The notes: a model not told the origin generated them from the letters alone. A stretch of 64,000 nucleotides of DNA from Fomitopsis serialis (GCF_022376445.1 NW_025955173.1:1-64000), one strand, 5' to 3'. Numbered from the stretch's first letter, positions 52,887 to 63,594 are shown. Made by a program: numbers and translations.

Positions 52887-53387
52887 TGTTGAACTTCCGA
52901 CTTTCCAGTGTTATCTTATCTTATCAGTTACGTACATATATGGACTTGTGTTCTGCGATGTAGTATTACATACATTCTTTTGATGGACTCTGTCTGGACT
53001 CATCTTGTGACTCGCTCCAGACCGATCTACACTGTTCCAGACTTATTCTGGATCATTCCACTCCCTTCCGGCATGTTCCATGACCTTCCAGTACATTCCT
53101 TGATCACATGGACGCTTATGCATATCCCTATCTCTGGAGTTAAGGCTTACTCATTTCCCTAAAACTCGGACTTAGTGATTACTGATCTGCTTACTGATGT
53201 AGCATGTGATCAGTCCCAGACATGTATATATACTGGGGTGATTCCCCCCTAATGGATAACGATCTCTCCTCTCTTCTGCCTGCCTAGCATCAGAGTCTTC
53301 CCTCTGGGATAGGTCTGTTCACTCCACTCTACTGTCCTTCACTTCCACTGGCCTAACAAGCCCTTCTAAACCTCTTTCACTTCAACA
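52887..53387 (+). repeat. Copia 3' LTR (501 bp)
   Basis: Matches the 5' LTR and is followed by the AGACC target-site duplication, after which the Spt5-like frame resumes. Confidence 0.95.
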
Positions 53388-54775
53388 AGACCAGGTCGAG
53401 GTGTACTTTGCCCACCACTACGCGAAGGGACTTCAAATCGATGAACGTGTCAAGATTGTGGAGGGGAGCAGCGAGGTAGCACGGCGTGGATCGAAAACGT
53501 GGATGGCGAGTCGGCCGTCGTCAAGCTCGACATCTACGATCTATCCGTGCATGTCCCGCTTCGTCATTTGCGCAGACACATCGTCGTCGGCGATACAGTC
53601 GCAGTGGTCGTGGGCGTAAACAACGGGAAATGGGGCAGTGTCACTCAGATAGATGGTGGATTGCTCAGCATTGTTTCCCCTAACGGTGAGGCTGACGTAC
53701 GTATCTCTGTTCCATATACGCATCAAGTACTTACTATGCGACAGGTGACTGTGGATGCACGGTTCGTACAGTTCTACGATCCCCCCCGTCATGCTGCAAG
53801 GGGTAAACGGGCCGGCTGGAACCAATTTTCCATTGCGCCCAACCTTGATGCGTCCACCCTGCATCCGTCCCTTCTGGAGGTGCAGACGGTGGCGGACTTG
53901 CGATCACGGCGACATCTGTGCATCAGCAAACGCGTTGCCATTACCCACGGCCCCTTCAAATCCTACAGGGGATAGTCAAGGCCCTCGGTCAAGAAGACCA
54001 TTTCATCGTAGAGCTGGACGCGCCCAGAGGGCGCACATACCCTGTGCATTGGCGACATCTCGCCTTGATATGGTAAGTGACGTACAACGTGGTATCTACT
54101 GGTTCTCAAGGTTTTTAGGGACGGCCTCCTCGTGCCGCTAGACCCGAGTAAGGAGTCAACACCCTTCACTATACCAGGGGAAGTGGAGGGATCACGGCTT
54201 AGGCGCGAGCGGACGCCAGAGCCCCAGATGTCAGACCTTGATCCATCGGCGCCGGATTATTTGGAGAGGGCAGAGGAGTTGGGTTGGGGACTTGGCGCAG
54301 GGCCTAGAGTGGACCCAGGTATGTTATGAGCTTATTGACCTTTCAATCGTCTCACGCGATGTTAGATCTATCCTGTGCGTGGTTGTATGATCCCGACATG
54401 CGATCTGCGCTTCGAAGTCACGAAGTCCGCGTTATCATCCGTGGAACCAAGAGCCCGGAAGTCTTTCTCGGTGGAGAGTGGGAGTCGAAAATGGTGAAGA
54501 CGGACAAGACCGCAGAGCTGTGTACCGTGAAGTCTCAGCCTGCGGTCGTTATACGAAGCTTAGCTCCGCCTGCCCGGATCGCCGAGTTTCCGATCCGTTA
54601 CTTACATACTATACCCGGAGGTAAAGGCAAAAAGGTGCTGGTTGTCCGCGGCCAGCATAAAGGACGAGCAGGCCAGGTGACACGCGTCGCCGGAAAACAA
54701 GTTATAGTGAAGCCTTTTGACGGTAACGACTCTCCATTTGAGGATCTACTGGAGCATGTAGTACTGTTAGCGTAG
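53388..54775 (+). pseudogene. Spt5-like paralogue, C-terminal half with two frame breaks
   Basis: The frame resumes as QVEVYFAHHYAKGLQIDERV and VKIVEGSSE, then shifts by one base near 53475-53485 (one missing G) to STAWIENVDGESAVVKLDIY, a KOW region. A second single-base loss in GGGG near 53968-53972 separates HGPFKSYRG from IVKALGQEDHFIVELDAPRG. Introns near 53699-53744, 54074-54119 and 54319-54366 are GT-AG. The last exon ends with a KOW motif, KKVLVVRGQHKGRAGQVTRV, and a TAG at 54775. Besides the Copia insertion these frame breaks show that the locus no longer makes a full Spt5-like protein, unless the breaks are assembly errors. Confidence 0.75.
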
Positions 54776-55091
54776 TTGTAGTCGTTCTCAGTACGGACCG
54801 GATATGGTGGCTGTTGCCGTTTTAAGACCCGTGTACATTGTATGAGTCATTGTGATCGCTTCCCATATATTTAATCTTTGTCTACCCTTCGGGGAAGGGC
54901 CGCACCAATCGTCAAAAGATGACTGGTAAGCGTGTCCTTTTGTCCTTGCTGATGATCCGCCGCTTGTAACCGATCCCACCACGGTCTGCGGCACGACAGT
55001 CCCATTGTCTATCGTCGTGCAGCTGTACTAAGTTACCCGTCCTTAGGACGTATTTATATCTCAGGTCCCGCCGTCTTCGCCCCAGTTCACC

Positions 55092-56985
55092 ATGAGCGAT
55101 GATCGCCAGCAACCGAGGGAGCTGTTAAGGGGTACCAATGGATGGTACTTCTTGGGGATGAACAAGGTACTCAGATCAGTTCATTATGTCGCGTTCTACA
55201 CTCACTAACTGTTTACTGGAAGCATGCCGATGCAGCAGCGGCTGGTGTGCCCGAAGGCGATGAACCCATGGACGGTGGTGCTGGACGGTCGGCTGATACA
55301 GGTATGCTCAACCTGTTTCTTTAAAAAACTACTGTAGCTGAGCATCTCGTGTCCAGACAACGACGACATGGAAGAACGGGAGGTCGAAGGCGCTGTCCAG
55401 GACGCGCGGTTCCAAACTATCGATCAGGATAGTTCTGTGCTGGCCACGCCCGTTCGCAAGCCAATGGCGAGTATTGAAGAACGTAGCATTTAGTCTAACG
55501 CTAATGTGTACACTCCTTTAGCTGGCGGCATCGTCGCCGCCCCGGTTGGCCCCATTGACACCAGACCAGCGTGTGGATAAATTGGTGTGCCTGTAGTATA
55601 CCTCGTTTTGCACTCCCATGCTGATCGCCACCAAGAGGGATCTATTAAACAACCTAGCTATGGACCATCCTGATAAGGCGGTGAGTAATGAGTTGGCGGT
55701 CCGGCGGCGTATTTGACCGAAAATACAGAGATCCTTGATCGAGCAAGTCCAGCAGACGTTGCCCGAGGGAGCGAAGGATCAGGTATTCATTCTGTTGTAA
55801 CTTCAATGCAGATATTGACCAGAAGTATACAGAGCGGGACCCAGGTATCACCATCTGCTGCAGTGAAGACTACGTCTGCCAACAATGGCGATCCCGTTGA
55901 CCAGGACGGCGATGATGAGGAAGATGACGAAGTGGTTCGTACTAAGGGTGTGAAGCGGGGTCCGCGTGATCACAATATGTTCAACGTGAGTTCCGGGAGC
56001 CTTTCATTACTTACGAATGCTAATGATCTGTCAGCGGTATTTCCGTGACTGGCTGAAAGCCAAGAATGTGCCGCTGAAATACGAACGAGTCAAACCAATC
56101 TCGGCAACCCTATTCACGGTCCAATCGTGGCTGAATGGTCATGGGCCAGGGCCTGATACGTCTCACCCGCTCCTCGATTGGGATACTCCAATGAGTGAAG
56201 CGTGGAACAGTGAGACGATTGTCGTACTTTCTAACGCCTTCCTCGGGGAGATCGCGGTGAACATGCACCTTCCGCTCACAGTCAGGGACTGCCCAGCCCG
56301 TCCGGCTGTATATGTCAACCTAACCAAGAAGCTACAGAAGGTGCAGACGGATTACAACAAGCACCGGCTGCTTACTGCCGAAGCTTACGTTGAAGAGAAA
56401 AGCAAACTCAAGGCGGAGACTAGGCGCAATGTCCGGCGAAATGGGGTAAGCCTGCATTCGTGTTTTCTTGGCTTTACTTACACAATATTTCAGACATACG
56501 AGCGTCGGCAGCGCATCGTTCGCCTCAACTTCGAGACCGACCCCGATTTATGGAAGGAGGTTGCGAAGGTCGTCGACCTCCTCAATGTCGGCGCGATGAG
56601 TTCCGATCATACGGACGATGGCTCTACCCCCAAGAGGAAAACCGTTACGCGCGCGCGAACCCCTTGGCGTGCAGCGGAAGTAGCAGACCTGATGCAAGCA
56701 TTGGAAAGCTATCCGGTGGGGGGTTCGGCAGCGGGCAACAAGCCCTACCTCAGGACGTTCGATCTTCTCAAGGCGCCGATTTCGGGTCGCAAGGTGATCC
56801 CCAAGTTGCCCATTAATTTCTACGACCGTCATTGGTATGCAGCCCAAGGTCAGGCGGTGAAGCATACACTTGCTGTAGGCAGGCCAGTCTATATTCCGGG
56901 CCTCCCACTCCATGTAAGTGTGCGTTTTTCTTGTATAACAGAAAAATTCTGACCTTCATATAGTCAGGGGCGTCGTAATTACTAG
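55092..56985 (+). CDS. Hypothetical protein, multi-exon, acidic centre
   Basis: ATG 55092. Exons 55092-55166, 55223-55301 and 55357 onward join in phase. An intron with GC-AG or GTTCGC ends lies near 55445-55520; then LAASSPPRLAPLTPDQRVDK and RDLLNNLAMDHPDKA. Further exons start at 55729, 55812 and 56036, and one at about 56492 follows the GTAAGC intron. The last (56964-56985) ends at TAG. An acidic stretch (QDGDDEEDDEVVRTKG) precedes a conserved-looking domain, YFRDWLKAKNVPLKYERVKP, with HGPGPDTSHPLLDWDTPMSE and AWNSETIVVLSNAFL. I recall this type of domain from Agaricomycete hypothetical proteins but know no function. A TATA-like element is near 55048. Confidence 0.65.
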
Positions 56986-57317
56986 TACGGACAAAGCTGT
57001 CGTCGCGTAACTTGTAGACAATATACAATGCGTCTTTTGTCAAACAACCGTGAGAGTTCTTGGCGGGGTCAGGCGCTGCAGACACAAGCGCACCCATCGG
57101 CGACCAGCTCGACTACGAAGGCTAGGCGGTCCATCAGTATGTAAGTGGCGCCCACTAGTGTCCATATGTACGCTTCTGATCGCTTCGTACCGTAGTCATG
57201 ATCGCCCCATACAAATTAGCGAGCCTCTCATGGGATGGCGCTTGAGCGCATGCCGTAAGTATTTTTCTATATAGTCAAGGGTGCGTCGCTTGTCCTCTCA
57301 ACGACGCACCCCCCACA

Positions 57318-57851
57318 ATGCCTCTCCGCTCCCTGTCGTCGTTAGCTGGCTGCACGCCGCCCCTTCGCTCGTTAGACCTTTCTTTCGATCCTCTTTCTTG
57401 CCCGTCGATCGGCGCATATCGCATCGCCGCCATCTCCCCGCGCTTCGGCGGAAGCTACATTTTTGGTGCAGTCGCAACCAGCCTCAGCCAGCCGCTCGGC
57501 CTGGGCCAGCCCATCTGTCTCGTGGTGGCAGACAATAACCGCACATATTACGGTCGCCTCGCTCAAATCTGTGCCGTAGGCGCGTCGAAAGTTCTCTTCC
57601 GCGTTGTGTCCGACCTCGGTGACTCCTACCTCCTCGTATGTGAGGAGGCAGCGTGCGAGCTACCTCTAGCCGCGAAGATGCGGAAGTGGTTTATGCCCTC
57701 GAAGTGGCTAGCCATCTTCCAGTTCCACACCGATGTCCAATATGCCGACGTCTCACCACTCCGTCCGTACTATCATCGCCCGCCTGCTCCGAAGCCGTCG
57801 TTCGTAACGTTGATGTGGAGTTCAACGGAAGACTGGGTGCACGCAGTGTAA
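57318..57851 (+). CDS. Hypothetical 177-residue protein, single exon
   Basis: ATG 57318 follows a TATATAG (about 57268) and a C-rich leader with CACAATG. The protein has alternating beta-strand-like hydrophobic stretches (GAYRIAAISPRFGGSYIFGA, ICLVVADNNRTYYGRLAQI, VLFRVVSDLGDSYLLV), which suggest a compact beta fold. No motif is recognised. It lies 330 bp downstream of the preceding gene in the same direction. Confidence 0.5.
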   Translation: MPLRSLSSLAGCTPPLRSLDLSFDPLSCPSIGAYRIAAISPRFGGSYIFGAVATSLSQPLGLGQPICLVVADNNRTYYGRLAQICAVGASKVLFRVVSDLGDSYLLVCEEAACELPLAAKMRKWFMPSKWLAIFQFHTDVQYADVSPLRPYYHRPPAPKPSFVTLMWSSTEDWVHAV

Positions 57852-58136
57852 CCTGGTATGTTCATTTTCTTCACTGTCATAATGTGAATCACTGACCACG
57901 TTGTTGTAGTTGTCAAATTGAACTTCATTGCACGCCAATGTGTGCACTCGAGATGGACGAATGGTTGGACTGGTTGATTGTGCTTGGATTGGTTGACATG
58001 CTTGGACTGATTGATCGTGGTTGTGCTCGTGTTCATGCATTATAGATACTGTTCTGGACCCGTAATGTCATTCCGCGTGTTTTATGACAAACTGATGTGA
58101 AATTGAGAGACTCCTCTACACTAAGGTATTGCAATA

Positions 58137-58640
58137 GACGATCACGACGCCGCTCAGCGGGCCACTCAGGGGGCTATGATCGACACGCTCATATAGGGCC
58201 GCCGAAAATCCAGCATTTCTGCCCGAGATTTGCGAGTTGCCCAAATCTCGTCCTAAGCCCAGCATTTGCGCTCGAATACGCGACGAGCCCAAATTCAAAA
58301 TTTACGAGTGTCGTATATTTTGCATTTCAGACACCATTTACGACGAACCTACTGATAGCATTCTCGGCCGAGTTTACGGTGGCCTCGTATGGTAATCCCG
58401 TTTTTGAACTTTGGTCTTGCATATTGTCTCACCCCTTATCCGTCGTCTCTTAACTTGAATACACGCCCGTCCCGTGTTCTACGTTTACGCCCGAGATTTT
58501 CGGCGGGCCAATATCCTGCCTTATATGGATACTTTAGGCTCGAATATCCGCTGACCCCAAATTGCGTCCTATCGGTCACAATTTGGGAAAGCATTTGAGC
58601 CCCATTTAGGGCGTTCCCATTCCGGCACATGTCTCCGGTG
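58137..58640 (-). repeat. 504 bp dispersed repeat, copy 2
   Basis: Inverted partner of 21630-22133, 36.5 kb away, colinear without indels by the checks I made. The flanks differ immediately outside. No target-site duplication is obvious. Confidence 0.8.
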
Positions 58641-58846
58641 AAGGCATCGGCATCGGCATCGTCTCTGTGCCGCATACGCTGACTACAGACGACACACGAG
58701 GAGCGAGTCCTCGGATAACGGTGACGTACCTCTCATCGCGTAGGCAACAGTGTTCTGGCCAAGCCCCATCAGCCATAGTTTTTGCCCTAGACCACGGCCG
58801 TTCTGAATAAGCGGCAGGCGTTTACCTGTGCTGGACTTGGGGATCT
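58641..58846. other. Intergenic; GGCATC microsatellite and duplicated fragment
   Basis: GGCATC is repeated three times at about 58643-58660. GTGACGTACCTCTCATCGC at about 58721 is shared with 15395-15414, a trace of the duplications seen in the left of the window. Confidence 0.5.
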
Positions 58847-59269
58847 ATGATGATGATGATGAACTCAGCATTTATTAACCGCAACAAGCAAACAACGTGC
58901 TAAGACGCGGCGGACGCCGGCCTGTACAAATGTGGGCGTTAAAACGCGCCACCCAGACCTGCGTCCCGTTCGAGGTGGTATAGTAGTCTATAGACGTGAT
59001 GTGTGTATAGTAATGGGCAGGCAATCTAATCGGGTTGTGAGACGGGGTCTAATGGTGTGGTCTGAGGTCGGGACGTAACGCGCATGGTAATAAAGATAGA
59101 GAATAATGAAGAAGCGAGAAATGAGGGGAAAGCATACGGTCCATATCTCGGCACTCCGGTGTCTTTCTCCTAGGGGCGCAAGCCGGGATTGCCCCCCTAG
59201 TGCACGATGTGTCGATGGTGGTGTTGGGTAGGGTGTGGGGACGGTACTTCGCCGTGCAGCTAGTACCGT

Positions 59270-61894
59270 TTAGTCTTCGTCGCCCTCGTCGTTCTCCGCC
59301 TCTCCTCCGTCCTGGTCCTGGTCTTCCTCTCCGCTCGGGTCTTCGTCGTCTTCGTCTTCCGCGTCTTCTTCTCTCGCTTCCTGGTCCTGGTCTTCTTCGC
59401 GCCATCCGCCTGGCGGGTCTCCCGTCTTCGTAAACGCGTTGCTTTTTCCGATGAACTTCGCAAGGGCGTCTATCCCCTCCTCTGTGCCGAGGATGGTCGG
59501 CAAGTCGATCGTCGTGCTCACCGCGCGTAGGATGTGTCGGTGCTTCTCGTATCGTGGGCAGTCCTGGAGGATGTGGCGGCGTGACTGGTATGGGTCGCCG
59601 CATGGGCAGTCGACCGGTTCAGTAGGTACAAACGACTTGTAGTACTCGCCTATGAAGCAGTGTCCCGTTCGGCATTGGAGCGTACGTCCGAATAACTCTC
59701 GTGGAAGAGTTAGGAAGGGTTTTCTTGGTTTGGTTTGTGGTGGTAGACGGTTCGCTGTTGCGAAGTGGCCTGTTGGGTGTGTCTTTTTCCACTCGTCTAT
59801 CCACGCGTTCGTTGCACGTTCTTTCGCTCTGCGCAATGCGTTGGCTCGTGTCGCGTACTGGTTCGGGCCTTCTTCCTCCGTAGCTTTCTTTGCTAGTACG
59901 TCTGCAATTTCGTTTCCGACGATGCCCTTGTGGCCTGGCTTCCACGCCACTGTGATTCGATGTTTGGGGCTTGCTTCCAGGAATCGTATGGCGAAATTCC
60001 TGAAGGTTATCGAGTGGATCTGCGAGGGGCCTGGTTTCGCCTCGAAGATGGCTGAGATCGCGGCGGTGTTGTCGGCGAAGAAGTGTAGGTGGCTGATGTC
60101 TCGAGCGTCGTCGCACTGGAGGTATTCTTCCATGTCGACGGCCGCCTCTGCTAGTCCTAGCATCTCCGCGTCGTAGACCTCCGATTTCCTGCTCATGGCT
60201 ATTATCCTCTTGAATAGAATCTTGTTCTGCTGGGCAACGACAAAGCCTGCGCCGGCACGGCGTTGGCCGTTCTCTGTGAGTAGGGAGCCATCAGAGTAGA
60301 TCATCACATTTTCTCGTGACCGTTTAAGTTTGCTTAACTTTCCGTTGTGCATCTTCATTGCCTCGTTCTTCGTCACTCCTTTGACTGCCGGCGTGATCAC
60401 CAGTCGGCCTCCAAAGTCGGCCGGGGTCTTCTTCCATGGCGGTACGGCGAGCGGCACTATGCGCTCGTCGCTGGGGTCCGATCTCTTCGCAAGGTTGCAG
60501 AGTCGAGTGGAGGCAGGGGGTGTCTTGCGGCGGGCTGTCACTTTGCGGTGAGTGGGACGCGGGGGAGCTGGTGTCGAGGTTGGTAGTATGTTCCATCCCT
60601 CTGGGAGGCGTCGGATGATCGGGCTGTGGGCGCTGAGTTTGTTGAATCTTATGGCGGCGCGGTCTTTCGTGAGTTCTAAGTGGTGTCGGATGGGTAGGAT
60701 AGCGGCCTCGATTTCCATCGCCACGATTTTCGTCGTCTTGAAGGCGGCACAGATGAGTCTCAGTGCTCGGTTCTGTACCTTCTCCAGTGCGTGTTCGTGT
60801 GCCTTCTTGCCTCTCCACCAGGCCGGGCACGCGTATGTCAGTATTGGACGTACGCATGCGGTGTATAGCGTCCTCAGGTGTTCTTGGGAGAGCCCTCGTA
60901 CCGTGTTTGCGAGCATCCCCATGCCGTTTACGGTCTTCTCCGCTCGTCCAGCCATCTGTTTAACGTGGTGGTCAAAGTTTAGGCGGCGGTCCAGGTGGAC
61001 TCCGAGCCACTTGGTCGTGTGTGTTGCCTGGATGGTTATGCGTATGCCGTTTGCTCCTGGTAGGGTGATTGACGGTGAGTCGTTTGGTTTGCGTTGTTTC
61101 ATCGAGTAATGCATGAGTTCTCGTTTAACGAGGTCGGGCGACAGCCCGACGCTCGTCAGCCAGGCCTCTACGTCGTTGTATGCCAGGGTGAGTATCCGGA
61201 TGTTTGTGTCGAGGGACTCTGACGAGACGTAGATCTTCCCGTCGTCGATGAACATGATCAGGCTGGTTTCGCAGGGGTTGTCGGGGAGCTTGAGCTTGGC
61301 GGTCATTGCTTCGACATGGGTGCGGGCTTTCTCTTGGAACATTTCCAGGAGTTCGGCGGCGTAGAGGATGGATAGGATGGGGGATATGGGGGAGCCTTGG
61401 GGTATGCCATTCGTGACTGGTTTCATGTCTCCGCGTATCCCGTCTAGGCAGATGGCGGCTTCGCGGTCTGATAAGAACGTCGCGGTCCATCGGACGAGTT
61501 GGAGTGGCAGATGTTTTGCTCGCATGACGTTGAGCAGGCGCTTGTGGTTGACGAAGTCGAAGAATCCTTTGATGTCGAAGGTGAGTGCGGACGTGACTTT
61601 GCCGTGGTTATGGGCTGCCTCGACGTCGTGTACGAAGGTGAGGATCGCGTCGTCCGTAGAGCTTGCGGGGCGACCCCCGAATTGGTTTGCTGGGACAAGG
61701 TTGTGTGTTGACACCAGATACGCCAGGCGGTTTGCGACGATGCGCTCGAGTGTCTTCCCTAGACACTCGAGGAGTTGTATCAGTCGGTACGCCCGTGGGT
61801 TGCTGTAGTCTGGTTTACCGGGTTTCGGCAGGGCGATGGCAATCGCCTTTCGCCAGGCGCGTGGGTGGTATCCAGTCTGTAGGCAGTGATGCAT
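59270..61894 (-). CDS. LINE reverse transcriptase and RNase H (ORF2, 3' part)
   Basis: 874 codons. RT motifs in order: LPKPGKPDYSNPRAYRLIQL, ANQFGGRPASSTDDAI, LTFDIKGFFDFVNHKRLL (catalytic Asp), GIPQGSPISPILSILYAAEL, and the catalytic MFIDDGK near 61240-61257. RNase H follows (MIYSDGSLLTENG, AEMLGLAEAA, FFADNTAAISA, GHKGIVGNEIADVLAKKA), with the DEDD residues visible. Near the C-terminus a knuckle CPCGD ... H ... C and an extremely acidic tail (EEDQDQEAREEDAEDEDDED) end the protein. The first codons belong to the sequence N-terminal to the fingers, so this frame should be continuous with the endonuclease frame but is one base out of phase with it. Confidence 0.9.
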   Translation of the reverse strand: MHHCLQTGYHPRAWRKAIAIALPKPGKPDYSNPRAYRLIQLLECLGKTLERIVANRLAYLVSTHNLVPANQFGGRPASSTDDAILTFVHDVEAAHNHGKVTSALTFDIKGFFDFVNHKRLLNVMRAKHLPLQLVRWTATFLSDREAAICLDGIRGDMKPVTNGIPQGSPISPILSILYAAELLEMFQEKARTHVEAMTAKLKLPDNPCETSLIMFIDDGKIYVSSESLDTNIRILTLAYNDVEAWLTSVGLSPDLVKRELMHYSMKQRKPNDSPSITLPGANGIRITIQATHTTKWLGVHLDRRLNFDHHVKQMAGRAEKTVNGMGMLANTVRGLSQEHLRTLYTACVRPILTYACPAWWRGKKAHEHALEKVQNRALRLICAAFKTTKIVAMEIEAAILPIRHHLELTKDRAAIRFNKLSAHSPIIRRLPEGWNILPTSTPAPPRPTHRKVTARRKTPPASTRLCNLAKRSDPSDERIVPLAVPPWKKTPADFGGRLVITPAVKGVTKNEAMKMHNGKLSKLKRSRENVMIYSDGSLLTENGQRRAGAGFVVAQQNKILFKRIIAMSRKSEVYDAEMLGLAEAAVDMEEYLQCDDARDISHLHFFADNTAAISAIFEAKPGPSQIHSITFRNFAIRFLEASPKHRITVAWKPGHKGIVGNEIADVLAKKATEEEGPNQYATRANALRRAKERATNAWIDEWKKTHPTGHFATANRLPPQTKPRKPFLTLPRELFGRTLQCRTGHCFIGEYYKSFVPTEPVDCPCGDPYQSRRHILQDCPRYEKHRHILRAVSTTIDLPTILGTEEGIDALAKFIGKSNAFTKTGDPPGGWREEDQDQEAREEDAEDEDDEDPSGEEDQDQDGGEAENDEGDED

Positions 61895-61905
61895 CAGCGT
61901 AGTGA

Positions 61906-63420
61906 TTAAGTCCGGGGCCTCCTTCCAGGCCCATCGTATGACACGAAACTGGCATTGCGACAGCCGGGGGCTTTGTCTGCGCCTTGTTCGAATATGGAAC
62001 GCCTCACCTCATCGGCTGTGATGTCTTCGTCTGGGAAGTCCTCCTCGTGCGCGTTCTCCAGGTCATTGTCGGGGATGCCGTCTAGTGGTGGTGGTGGTTG
62101 GAAGAGCTCGTCCCGCAGCGCGTCGCACTTGTCTTTGTGCGCGACCGCGGGCTCTTGGCCTGGTCCTCTCGAGATGGCTGGGGACTGGTACGATCGCACG
62201 CCTTTTCCCCACTTCGTGAAGCTCCAGATATCCGCTGACGTCGCTTCCTCGAGCGTGTCCGTGATCCACTTCTGGCGTGCCTTCCTGTATAGCCGCTTGA
62301 AGTAGTTCCGAGACTTCTTTATCTTCACGTTTGTCGCTGTTGCCTGGGACCCCCAGCGCTGGATGTGCGCTAGGCTCTGTGAACGTAAGTCTGCGATCCT
62401 TTTTGCTGCGCCGTGCAACTCCGCGTTCCACCACGGCCGTGCTCTATCACTCGGTTTCCTGACTTTTGCTGCCGTGGTGTTCGCTTCCTGCATGGCAGCT
62501 GTTATCGCGTCAGCCGCCTCGTCCACCTGGTCTGGCGTAAGTATAGTCCGCCGGTCCTGCAGTCGGCCTAGTGCCCGACTATGTCCCTGGAGCGCTGTCC
62601 TGAAGGCTTTTCCCCACTCCTTCGGGTCCGTGTCCTTGAAGTTGTATCGCTCTCCTGCGATGTTTTCGATTTCCGCGGCTCCGTGGTCGATCTCCCATCT
62701 CAGAGCGAAGTGGTCCGACCCGAACGACATGTCCTGGTCTATGCGCCAGTGTCGAGCCGTGTCGAGTTCTGTCGCCTTCGGGTTGGTGAACGTCAGGTCG
62801 AGCGTCGATTGCGTCCTGTGGTCATGTGAGAAGTAGGTAGGTTCGCCTTTCTCGTTTTTGATCACATAGCCCCTTTCCGTTAGCCAGTCCACCGTCTGGT
62901 CCGTCCTCTCTGTGGCCGGGTCCGCGATGCGTGACCAGAGCGGGTGGTGGAGGTTCCAGTCCCCCGAGATGATTACGGGTAGCTGTGCTGGGATGTCGAG
63001 CCTCTGGAGTCGCTTCGCTGCTGACCGTGTTCCCTCCTTCTTGTCATCGTTGTAGATGTTGATGATGATGGTAGGAGGGTGCGGGGCCTGGGCGATTTCG
63101 AGCACCTGCATATCGAGATCGTTAGCTATGTCTGATCGGAGGGTCACAGAGAAGTCCCCTCGCCGGCGTGTATACGCCATGGCTCTGGGACGCTTTCCCT
63201 TTTTCACTGCTGATACCGGAAGTATCGGCGTCCAGCCCGCCGCCGCTTCCGATACCGGTCCTTTGGTGTCGTTGCCTATGTTGCCCCACCACGGTTCAGT
63301 GACGAGGATTATGTCAGCTGAGTCCTCGTCTGTCGCCGTGTTGAGCAGCGCGTGGATCGCTGAGTTCTGCTTGTTGGCGTTGAGTTGGAGCACCCGGATT
63401 GGTTTGGTTGTGTTCATCAT
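61906..63420 (-). CDS. LINE endonuclease (ORF2, 5' part)
   Basis: 504 codons from MMNTTKPIRVLQLNANKQN. Exonuclease-endonuclease-phosphatase motifs: LNANK (Asn), VTEPWWG (Glu), IISGDWNLHHPLW (Asp/Asn), LDLTFTN and the final GSDHFAL (SDH). This domain nicks the target DNA to prime reverse transcription. The frame runs on to ADKAPGC and then to a stop in a nonsense tail at 61906. ADKAPG is the usual entry to the RT domain, and the continuation (CQFRVIRWAWKEAPDLITTL) is found in the RT frame, so a one-base deletion after APG split the protein. Confidence 0.9.
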   Translation of the reverse strand: MMNTTKPIRVLQLNANKQNSAIHALLNTATDEDSADIILVTEPWWGNIGNDTKGPVSEAAAGWTPILPVSAVKKGKRPRAMAYTRRRGDFSVTLRSDIANDLDMQVLEIAQAPHPPTIIINIYNDDKKEGTRSAAKRLQRLDIPAQLPVIISGDWNLHHPLWSRIADPATERTDQTVDWLTERGYVIKNEKGEPTYFSHDHRTQSTLDLTFTNPKATELDTARHWRIDQDMSFGSDHFALRWEIDHGAAEIENIAGERYNFKDTDPKEWGKAFRTALQGHSRALGRLQDRRTILTPDQVDEAADAITAAMQEANTTAAKVRKPSDRARPWWNAELHGAAKRIADLRSQSLAHIQRWGSQATATNVKIKKSRNYFKRLYRKARQKWITDTLEEATSADIWSFTKWGKGVRSYQSPAISRGPGQEPAVAHKDKCDALRDELFQPPPPLDGIPDNDLENAHEEDFPDEDITADEVRRSIFEQGADKAPGCRNASFVSYDGPGRRPRT

Positions 63421-63594
63421 ACTGAGGCTGCTGCGAGGCTCTCGACTTGTTCTCTTTCTTGGTCCCTGGTTCTCGCTGCGATTTGGCTTGGCGAGAGCCT
63501 GCTCTCCAAGTACGCAACTGCTGTTGAGAAATCGTCGTCAGAGATTGTTAGAGCGGTTTGGCAGAACGATGTTTCAAACTGGGGAATCGCTTCT

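Larger units (their letters stand above)
46795..53387 (+). mobile_element. Ty1/Copia LTR retrotransposon, full length (6593 bp)
   Basis: LTRs of 501 bp at 46795-47295 and 52887-53387 start TGTTGAAC and end TTCAACA. Target-site duplication AGACC at 46790-46794 and 53388-53392. The primer site follows the 5' LTR directly and the polypurine tract AAGTGGGAG the 3' end of pol. The order protease-integrase-RT-RNase H in the polyprotein marks the Copia superfamily. The gag-pol frame is uninterrupted and the LTR shadows are identical, so the copy is young and possibly active. Confidence 0.95.

Noticed and set aside
46816..53162. Identical 84-residue frames (start MLSYLISYVHIW)
   Set aside because: Each lies wholly within a Copia LTR; they are non-coding LTR sequence.
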